This document shows positions 58,189-64,000 of a stretch of 64,000 nucleotides of DNA, in pieces. The DNA is taken from the NCBI GenBank assembly GCA_003153355.1, contig PLYH01000001.1, positions 376,955-440,954 on the forward strand. Direction: 5' to 3'. Position 1 is the stretch's first letter, and every line of letters starts with the position of its first letter. A program made the translations under genes and the position numbers. This DNA is from Candidatus Peregrinibacteria bacterium. Lineage in GTDB: Bacteria > Patescibacteriota > Gracilibacteria > UBA1369. The notes beneath the pieces were generated by a model, which saw only the letters and a list, made by a program, of their open reading frames with translations, ran no database searches and was not told where the DNA came from.

Positions 58189-60069
58189 TTAATTCCCCAT
58201 GAGATGAGCAAAACTGTTAAGGAACCATGGAAACACCGTCGGTTCAAAACCTGTTTTTGGCATTGCCGGAGCTACTCCATGGAGTACAGGAGCGGGCGCA
58301 CGTACGACCGGAACTACTCTAGGCACTGGAGGAACGGCGGTTGCCACAACGACTGTCGCAATCGCAAAATCCCGGACAGTAATACCGTTGGCCTGGCCTG
58401 TTGCTACTGCAGTGTTTGTCGTAGTTTGTGTAAGATTCGTCTGACATGTGTATGTCCAGGTCTCAGACGGATCAAGTTTTGAATCATTGTTGGTGTCGCC
58501 GAAAATAAACTTCATCGGGCTGCACTTATCATCATTGAGACGGACGTTACTTAATGGAACCGTCCCAGGATTCGTGATTCTTTCGGTGTAAGTAACCATT
58601 CCGCCTCCGGCACGCAATGCGAGCGGGCTCGGAATTTTTGTCACATTGATCAACGGTGGAACAATCGGTACGCCGACAACAACCGTAGCTGTTGCGATAT
58701 CACTTGCGCTTATACCGTTGGCCCATCCCGTTGCAACAACAATGTTCGTGTGAGTTGCCGCGAGTGATGTAGAACATCTGTATGTCCATACTTCATTCAA
58801 ATCGAGTTTTGAATCGCCGTTCGTATCGCCGGAAACAAAATTAAGAGGAGCACAGCTGTCATCAATCATCGTAACATTGCTCATAGGAACTGTACCGATA
58901 TTACGAACCGTGTAGTTATAAGTCACTGGACCAGGACCACCCGGAAGAGCCAGCGGGCTTGGTACTTTCACCACATCGATGAGTGGTGGAACAGGTGGAA
59001 TAACTATAGGTGCGCCGATGTCGTTATTCGTAATAATACAAACCTTGTTATCGCCCGCAACGAGGGTGACTTGTCCGTTCACGTCGCAATCACCTGAAAA
59101 TGTTCGGGCATATTGAGCATTGGAGGTTTCAGTGACGGTAAACGGACCTGCGGCAGGCATTGGAAAACTATAAGAATCACCTGAAGTGACTCCTACGCCG
59201 TTGACGAACAGTGGGAAGCTGGCAACTGTTCTGGTTCCGCCATTATCATTGATGACCGTTTTGACGACAGTGAGAGTTCCGAGGTGGATCGTTGGTGGAC
59301 CTCCTACGGGCGGCACCGCGCATACCGGTACGGTAATGGTGTCCGTATCGGCCGTGATTGTTCCTAAAGCTGCTCCGTATGCCAAGGCTCTTCCTAACCA
59401 TGATACAGTGCTGCCTATGGTGATACCCGCATTATCAATGTCAGTTCCTACAAAGAAAGAGTTGGCACCAAGAGTTGTCGCAGCAACTGGAGCCCAAAAT
59501 ACATCGCATGCTGATGCACCACCGGCTACTTGAACAATTGAGCCGGCTGTTGTATTAAGCGCACCACCTGACCTGAAGATGAACGTTCCGGGACCCGTCA
59601 GAGTCACCGTAGCGCCTCCTGCTACATTCATTGTGCCAGTGCTGGAATAACAACCAGCGGTGTAGACTCCGGTCGGATGACCAGGAGCAGTGGCTAAATC
59701 AACTATAGCGCCGAGAGATGTACAGGGTGCCTGGATATTGAGACCATCAACGACATTATTTAAAGCAGTATTCTGATCTGTTCCTGCCTGGTTATATGCA
59801 GCATTGTTGACCTGTGTCGTGCCGTTTACAAAAAGTGTCGCACCTCCACCCGGGAATGCTCCAACATATCCAAGAGCTGCCTGTCCGGCAGTTCCTAAAA
59901 TACGTGTTAATCCTGTATTATAGTTAAAAGTACCGGTAAGAAGACCATAGGTTGCCGCTGTTCCAAGTGACGGCGTTGTTGCCGCGAATGCAGTAATTGG
60001 CCCGGCCAGACCAAGAGCAGCTGACACAACTAATGCCGTGAATATTGGATGGATATAAAACTTTTTCAT
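58189..60069 (-). CDS. Ice-binding-like (DUF3494) and DUF11 repeat adhesin with MPKTG sorting motif
   Basis: 626 residues. Signal peptide about 1-30. A DUF3494 ice-binding-like domain covers about 33-245 (LGTAATYGLLTGTFNY; GPGTFIFRSGGALNTTAG; NSFFVGTDIDNAGITIGSTV). A prealbumin-like domain (about 255-345) is followed by two DUF11-type repeats of ~95 residues (about 355-455 and 460-555) that share PPLINVTKIPSPLALR and GDTNGDSKLDLNEVWTY. A Pro/Val hinge leads to the C-terminal MPKTGFEP sorting motif and a short hydrophobic tail that lacks the usual basic end. The sortase gene is immediately downstream. Likely a surface adhesin; true ice binding is not implied. Confidence 0.88.
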   Translation of the reverse strand: MKKFYIHPIFTALVVSAALGLAGPITAFAATTPSLGTAATYGLLTGTFNYNTGLTRILGTAGQAALGYVGAFPGGGATLFVNGTTQVNNAAYNQAGTDQNTALNNVVDGLNIQAPCTSLGAIVDLATAPGHPTGVYTAGCYSSTGTMNVAGGATVTLTGPGTFIFRSGGALNTTAGSIVQVAGGASACDVFWAPVAATTLGANSFFVGTDIDNAGITIGSTVSWLGRALAYGAALGTITADTDTITVPVCAVPPVGGPPTIHLGTLTVVKTVINDNGGTRTVASFPLFVNGVGVTSGDSYSFPMPAAGPFTVTETSNAQYARTFSGDCDVNGQVTLVAGDNKVCIITNNDIGAPIVIPPVPPLIDVVKVPSPLALPGGPGPVTYNYTVRNIGTVPMSNVTMIDDSCAPLNFVSGDTNGDSKLDLNEVWTYRCSTSLAATHTNIVVATGWANGISASDIATATVVVGVPIVPPLINVTKIPSPLALRAGGGMVTYTERITNPGTVPLSNVRLNDDKCSPMKFIFGDTNNDSKLDPSETWTYTCQTNLTQTTTNTAVATGQANGITVRDFAIATVVVATAVPPVPRVVPVVRAPAPVLHGVAPAMPKTGFEPTVFPWFLNSFAHLMGN

Positions 60070-60143
60070 ACTTATTTTTGTTATTGAGTAATTAGCTTTC
60101 TATAAAGCTTACCACACAATACAATACTTTGCAATGTCAAGAC

Positions 60144-60491
60144 CTATTTATTATCCTGATGACGACCTAATGCAATCGCGATAATTTTTGCTATTCCCCA
60201 AGCCAAAAGTGCATAAACGGCCATGGCAATCAAAGTGCCGGGTTCCAATATAAAATTGGCGTATGGAGCAACAAAAAAATTGGTGACGCCATAAATAAAA
60301 CTTACAAAACTGCTCGTTGCATCCGCACCGGTAATCTTAAAAACAACTCTGAACAGCAGAAAAATTTCCATCACTCCGGCAATAAAATAAATAATGTATT
60401 TTACGTCGAAATGTCCGGGCTTTTTAATTTTGGCCGGCTCTTTGGAAATACCCGGTTCCTCAACGACAATTTTTTTGATTTCTTCTTCCAT
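60144..60491 (-). CDS. YggT family membrane protein
   Basis: 115 residues from ATG at 60491. The N-terminal charged region (EEEIKKIVVEEP) is followed by hydrophobic segments about 35-55 (YIIYFIAGVMEIFLLFRVVF) and 85-105 (TLIAMAVYALLAWGIAKII). The loop with FVSFIYGVTNFFVAPYANFI is characteristic of YggT. The family is implicated in envelope or division processes without a defined activity. Confidence 0.85.
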   Translation of the reverse strand: MEEEIKKIVVEEPGISKEPAKIKKPGHFDVKYIIYFIAGVMEIFLLFRVVFKITGADATSSFVSFIYGVTNFFVAPYANFILEPGTLIAMAVYALLAWGIAKIIAIALGRHQDNK

Positions 60492-60605
60492 AAAAAATTT
60501 GATTATAAAAATCAAACTTCATTGTAAAGGATAAAACCTCTCATAGGAATATGATAACTCTTCAAACGTTCGAAATTGCGGGCGGGAACAACTTAATAAT
60601 TAATA

Positions 60606-61010
60606 TTAAGCCCGTTTCTTTTCTTCCTTGCCGTTCAAATAGACGCGCATTTCGGGATGAACTTCAACCTTGACCGGACCTTCCTCGGTCTCTACGTTCA
60701 TCTGGAAAAATTTCGGAGGCAATTGGGCCACATGCTGAAAAAGTTTCTGGTTCGCCTGAGCGACCTCTTCCTCTTTTTTAACTTTCATTTCCTTCAGCTT
60801 TACATAAGAAGCGTCTTTCATCAGATCAAGCATCCATTGTTCTTCCAGATCTTTCACCTGATGTTTTAAATCTTTATAAGTTTTTTTAAGGTCAATATAT
60901 TCCTCGCTGTCGATCTTCTCGTCGGCGCGCATATCCTTTTTGATGTCCTGAAGTTCCTGTTTGAGTTTACGGATCTCTTTCAACGAAAGGGAAATTTTAT
61001 CTTCAATCAT
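60606..61010 (-). CDS. Unknown coiled-coil protein
   Basis: 134 residues from ATG at 61010; an upstream in-frame extension to 61115 is poorly supported. About residues 1-95 form one long coiled coil (LSLKEIRKLKQELQDIKKDM; LKKTYKDLKHQVKDLEEQW), followed by a short C-terminal beta segment (NVETEEGPVKVEVHPEMRVY). No family recognised. Possibly a scaffold or regulatory partner. Confidence 0.7.
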   Translation of the reverse strand: MIEDKISLSLKEIRKLKQELQDIKKDMRADEKIDSEEYIDLKKTYKDLKHQVKDLEEQWMLDLMKDASYVKLKEMKVKKEEEVAQANQKLFQHVAQLPPKFFQMNVETEEGPVKVEVHPEMRVYLNGKEEKKRA

Positions 61011-61141
61011 AGCAATAAAAATAAAAGGCCACGCTAGTCTAACAGGTTTTCCGGCCAGATCAAGAACCCTTTTAAAAATCGATGTAAAAAACAGATGAGC
61101 AAAAGTGTCTATCAAAAAATGAACATTTCATGACATTTTAG

Positions 61142-61319
61142 GTGATCATAAGAAGAAAATTTGCTTTAATCAACGGAGGAAAAGTCGACATCAATGTTGC
61201 GCCTTCCGACAGTAAACTGAAAATAGAGGTGAGTCACACAGGCTACGGCATTCCAAAAGACCAGCAGGCCAAAAAAATCAAGAACGCCTCATCATTTTAT
61301 TTCCTGACCAACAACTCCT
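61142..61319 (+). pseudogene. Remnant of a histidine-kinase ATPase (HATPase_c) domain
   Basis: About 55 codons whose translation, INGGKVDINVAPSDSKLKIE and VSHTGYGIPKDQQAK, follows the region between the N box and G1 box of sensor histidine kinases (GGKVxIxV...D.L.IEVxDTGxGIP). The G1 aspartate is replaced by His (HTGYG) and the match stops abruptly. The rest of the kinase is missing on both sides, so this is a decayed fragment. The frame continues in a way that overlaps the holin gene and looks random. Confidence 0.6.
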
Positions 61320-61661
61320 ATGGAAATCCTTCTCAGTTGGATAGTTTATGCTCTGGCCATTTTAGTTGCCGCTTATATTTTACCTGGTGTACATGTAGAC
61401 AGTTTTTGGGTGGCCCTTGTCACTGCACTCGTATTGGGAATCCTCAATGCGCTCCTAAAACCCATTCTTATCATTCTGACGCTTCCGATCAACATTCTTA
61501 CGCTGGGTTTATTTACTCTGGTCATTAACGCCCTGCTTATTCTTTTAGCTTCACACATCGTCAACGGATTCAGAGTCGACGGATTTTGGTGGGCGCTCCT
61601 TTTCTCGATCATTTTATCGATCATCAGTTCGTTCTTCAGCAATGCCGCAAGGACAACTTAG
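61320..61661 (+). CDS. Phage holin family 4 / YvlD-like membrane protein
   Basis: 113 residues, four hydrophobic segments. Family markers: ILPGVHVDSFWVALVTALVL, GILNALLKPILIILTLPINI and LTLGLFTLVINALLILLAS, ending GFWWALLFSIILSIISS. Named after a phage holin but common as a chromosomal membrane protein of unknown role. The stop overlaps the convergent neighbouring gene by 4 bp. Confidence 0.88.
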   Translation: MEILLSWIVYALAILVAAYILPGVHVDSFWVALVTALVLGILNALLKPILIILTLPINILTLGLFTLVINALLILLASHIVNGFRVDGFWWALLFSIILSIISSFFSNAARTT

Positions 61662-62401
61662 AGAGCAGCAAAAGATGTTTCAAAAGTGGAACCGCTGCCC
61701 ATGGAAACGTAGCGGTAATGTCGGGGCAAAAACCAGGCAAGGCTTCTTAAAATATTTTCGTATTGCTGCTGAGATTGAAACATCTCTGGAGAAAGGCGGA
61801 AGACCAATTCCTGAATCATAGCTTCAGGCGCTGGCGCTGCGGCCGGACGCATCATGATCAAAATTTTGGGGTCCTGAATGTTGAATGAAGCAAGATAGCT
61901 GTGAAGAACGGCCCTTGAGACTTTGGGAAGATAATTTTCCGCGGGTTGTCCTACTAAAACTTTCTGGGCTTCAGTGTTTTGAGGAGAATTTTCCGGAGGT
62001 TCTTCAGCCTGCGGCGGATCCGAATAGAATTCGCCGCAAAGATGATAATTCAGAATATCACCGTAAGAAAAAACCCACTGGGCTGAAGGACCTTCAGGCT
62101 GGACAACAACGCCGAGTCCCCTTTCCAGCAAAAAATCGTCTTTCATATGCTGAATGACAAAACACTGGAACTCTTTGTGCGGCTCCGGCAGATACAGCGC
62201 AAAATAAGGAAATCCGTCGGGACCTTTGATGACCTGCGGATCACCAGACTTAAAGCTGGCGGTCGCAACGCTGGCAAGAAACTTTTTCACCCATCCTTCA
62301 TCTCTTTTATCCTGGGGAATTTGAAAAAGTTCACCCACAATTTGGGTATTATTCAGATCACCCATATAAGGCTGCTTCCCCGCCGATTCATTGGTTTCCA
62401 T
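61658..62401 (-). CDS. Unknown soluble protein
   Basis: 247 residues. Mixed alpha/beta, with an acidic Pro-rich linker near residue 130-145 (DPPQAEEPPENSPQN). N-terminal half: FQIPQDKRDEGWVKKFLASV, then FPYFALYLPEPHKEFQCFVI. C-terminal half: RAVLHSYLASFNIQDPKIL and ENILRSLAWFLPRHYRYVSM. The general layout recalls SseB-like two-domain proteins, but I cannot assign a family. Divergent from the flavohaem gene with about 70 bp between. Confidence 0.6.
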   Translation of the reverse strand: METNESAGKQPYMGDLNNTQIVGELFQIPQDKRDEGWVKKFLASVATASFKSGDPQVIKGPDGFPYFALYLPEPHKEFQCFVIQHMKDDFLLERGLGVVVQPEGPSAQWVFSYGDILNYHLCGEFYSDPPQAEEPPENSPQNTEAQKVLVGQPAENYLPKVSRAVLHSYLASFNIQDPKILIMMRPAAAPAPEAMIQELVFRLSPEMFQSQQQYENILRSLAWFLPRHYRYVSMGSGSTFETSFAAL

Positions 62402-62470
62402 GCCAAAAAGTATTATAGTTCAACAAGTTCATACTAAATAGCTTACCGAAAAAATCAATCCGGAATAATT

Positions 62471-63805
62471 ATGGAAAAGCTGAAAAAATACGCAATCTAT
62501 TTTGCCTTCTTCGGAAATTTAGCGCTAATCATCGGCCTTTGGTGGATAATATCGGGAGGTCTCATCGAAAGCGGCGATCTTTCGGCGGTATTGCTGGCAT
62601 TGGGCAGACTTGCAGGGCTGCTTGCCGTCTATTTTGTCCTGCAGCAGTTTCTGATGATGGGACGGAGCTACTGGCTGGAAAAAGTTTTCGGTCTGGATAA
62701 ACTCACCCGCATTCATCACCTCAACGGCTATCTAAGCATCAGTTTTATCATCATTCATCCGATCCTGCTGATCTTTTCTTACTCCATCGGCAGCGGCGTG
62801 AGTTTCTGGGCACAGTTCATGGATTTTCTCTACAACTACAAAGACGTGGGCTGGGCCGCGTTGGCTGCTCTATTCTTTATCCTGATCGTTTTCCTTTCCA
62901 TCTATATCGTCAGGAAACATCTGAAATACGAACTCTGGTACTACGTTCATTTATTGACCTATCTCGCCATTATTCTGGCTTTCAGCCATCAGTTAAATCT
63001 GGGCGGCGACCTGACCACCAATAAATTCTTTTATTACTACTGGTGCGCGCTGTATATTTTTGTGTTCGGCAATGTACTTCTTTTCCGCTTTATAAGGCCG
63101 GTTTACAACTCACTCAAATACCGCTTTACGGTGAGCGATGTAGTGCAGGAAACGCCTGATACGACGTCGGTTTACATCACGGGGAAAAATCTGGAAAAAT
63201 TTAAAACTCATGCGGGCCAGTTCATTATCCTGAGATTTTTTTGTAAAGGATTCTGGTGGCAGGCTCATCCTTTCTCGCTTTCTTTCGTTCCAAAAAATAA
63301 TCAGCTGCGCATCACCGTAAAAAACTGCGGCGATTTCACGGCAAAAATTTCCCAGCTCAAAAAAGGCACTCCGACCTATATTGACGGCCCGTACGGGATA
63401 TTCATCGCTCATGCAAAACCGGAAACCAAATATCTTTTTATCGCGGGCGGAGTGGGAATTACCCCGATCAGAAGCCTGATTGAAGAACTGGCTCCGGCAC
63501 ACGACATCATCGTTCTTTTCAGCAACAAAACAATGCAAGACACCATCTTTAAAAAGGAACTGGATGAACTCGCGCAAACCAATCATTTTCCGATGCACTA
63601 TATTTTGACCGATCAAAAAGACTATCCGGGAGAAAAAGGCCGTCTGGACAAAGAAAAATTCCAACGCCTGGTCAAAGATACCCGCGAGCGTGAAGTGTAC
63701 CTGTGCGGGCCCATACCGATGCTCAAGGCTATGCTCCAGTTACTTCAGGACAAAGACATCGGCGTAAAACCAGAACGCATTCATTTTGAAAAATTTGAAC
63801 TTTAA
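62471..63805 (+). CDS. Ferric-reductase-type flavohaem oxidoreductase
   Basis: 444 residues. N-terminal ferric-reductase-like transmembrane domain with about six helices and paired His in RIHHLNGYLSI, IIHPILL, YYVHLLTYL and AFSHQL, which fit haem coordination. FAD-binding domain about 215-310 (HAGQFIILRFF; AHPFSLSFVPKNN). NAD(P) domain about 320-444 (IAGGVGITPIRSLIEEL; REVYLCGPIPMLKAML). It moves electrons from NAD(P)H through FAD and haem across the membrane to an extracytoplasmic acceptor such as Fe(III) or oxygen. The acceptor is not determined by the sequence. Confidence 0.9.
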   Translation: MEKLKKYAIYFAFFGNLALIIGLWWIISGGLIESGDLSAVLLALGRLAGLLAVYFVLQQFLMMGRSYWLEKVFGLDKLTRIHHLNGYLSISFIIIHPILLIFSYSIGSGVSFWAQFMDFLYNYKDVGWAALAALFFILIVFLSIYIVRKHLKYELWYYVHLLTYLAIILAFSHQLNLGGDLTTNKFFYYYWCALYIFVFGNVLLFRFIRPVYNSLKYRFTVSDVVQETPDTTSVYITGKNLEKFKTHAGQFIILRFFCKGFWWQAHPFSLSFVPKNNQLRITVKNCGDFTAKISQLKKGTPTYIDGPYGIFIAHAKPETKYLFIAGGVGITPIRSLIEELAPAHDIIVLFSNKTMQDTIFKKELDELAQTNHFPMHYILTDQKDYPGEKGRLDKEKFQRLVKDTREREVYLCGPIPMLKAMLQLLQDKDIGVKPERIHFEKFEL

Positions 63806-64000
63806 ACCGACTCTGCTAAAACTTTCTTCAGGAAAAGTTTTGAGTGACGCTGCTGGCACGAATGAATCCAATCGTTCTTGACGGAAACCGCACGTCCGAA
63901 TCTGGCTTCAACAACATCGCCGTCGTGAAGCAGACGGTCAAATTCGTCGATCTTTCCGTTCACCTTCACCTCTTTAAGAAATTTGCAGCGTTCAGGAACC
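63802..64000 (-). CDS. TGS-domain protein, probable RelA/SpoT-family C-terminal end (partial)
   Basis: The final 65 codons enter from the right edge and stop at 63802. The translation VKVNGKIDEFDRLLHDGDVV reads as a TGS domain. It is followed by the NDWIHSCQQRHSKLFLKKVL segment that resembles the RDWLxxxxTSRARxKIRxWF stretch after TGS in (p)ppGpp synthetase/hydrolases. If so, the protein ends shortly after TGS and lacks the later ACT-type domains. Overlaps the stop codon of the flavohaem gene. The upstream catalytic domains are outside the window, so the identity is provisional. Confidence 0.55.
   Translation of the reverse strand, partial: VPERCKFLKEVKVNGKIDEFDRLLHDGDVVEARFGRAVSVKNDWIHSCQQRHSKLFLKKVLAESV

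Noticed and set aside
1..64000. Alternative genetic code (UGA as Gly or Trp, as in some Patescibacteria)
   Set aside because: Core proteins are full length without internal UGA, and UGA ends the inositol-phosphatase gene; the only Trp tRNA has anticodon CCA.

Overview
The window looks like chromosomal DNA of an uncultivated Patescibacteria/CPR-type bacterium, possibly Peregrinibacteria-like. This is inferred from gene content and gene style: many short intergenic gaps, weak or absent Shine-Dalgarno sites, start codons close to extended -10 promoters, many family-less small proteins, SLH-domain surface proteins, a split transketolase with phosphoketolase, and a B12-dependent ribonucleotide reductase. 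The standard code holds: full-length frames are found throughout and TGA is used as a stop (for example at the inositol-phosphatase gene). The taxonomic placement is an inference, not a measurement.

Layout. 1-8.2 kb: a TPR-like gene fragment, lemA with a DUF2207 partner, an unusual Cys/His lipoprotein, uvrB, a DUF378 protein, and a 414-residue protein that ends in an SSB-like acidic tip. 8.3-12.2 kb: nrdJ behind tandem NrdR-type boxes. 12.4-17.2 kb: a five-gene operon read as GST, ABC exporter (ATPase and permease), glutamate-cysteine ligase, and a GshF-type ATP-grasp ligase, which points to a glutathione or gamma-glutamyl thiol system. 17.3-24.3 kb: a putative glycoside hydrolase, inositol phosphatase, tRNA-Arg, a likely acquired CDP-alcohol phosphatidyltransferase with a perfect Shine-Dalgarno, and an operon for ribose-phosphate metabolism (prs, rpiA, rpe and a broken RpiB-like gene). 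24.3-28.5 kb: HAD phosphatase, phosphoketolase and two small proteins. 28.5-36.6 kb: a long minus-strand operon that combines folate synthesis (pabB, pabC-like, folP, a CExxHGH PTPS, folK) with a transketolase split in two halves and with lepB and a DUF192 lipoprotein. 36.6-42.4 kb: ndk, an M16 peptidase, penicillin-binding protein 2 and a large unknown protein.

42.5-50.8 kb is the most unusual region. An intact tRNA-Trp with its terminator is followed by five same-orientation degenerate repeats. Each carries a tRNA-Trp-like 3' end (T-loop, acceptor strand, CCA) plus a copy of the terminator region. Between the repeats lie short cargo segments of one to five genes on either strand: DUF488; two unknowns; a CPBP protease; DUF2127, MsrB, MsrB, MsrA and a TipA-type MerR regulator; and an aldonolactone-oxidase-like flavoprotein. 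No integrase is visible. This looks like repeated insertion at tRNA-Trp, or a cassette system with a tRNA-derived recombination site.

50.8-60.1 kb is a cell-surface region: two large SLH proteins, small membrane and lipoproteins, a class F-type sortase, and an ice-binding-like/DUF11 adhesin with an MPKTG sorting motif. 60.1-64 kb: YggT, a coiled-coil protein, a fragment of a histidine-kinase ATPase domain, a holin-like membrane protein, an unknown protein, a ferric-reductase-type flavohaem oxidoreductase, and the TGS-domain end of a probable RelA/SpoT-family gene.

Working together, the metabolic genes describe interconversion of pentose phosphates (transketolase, epimerase, isomerase) feeding PRPP synthesis and phosphoketolase cleavage to acetyl-phosphate. 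Folate synthesis and ribonucleotide reduction are also present.
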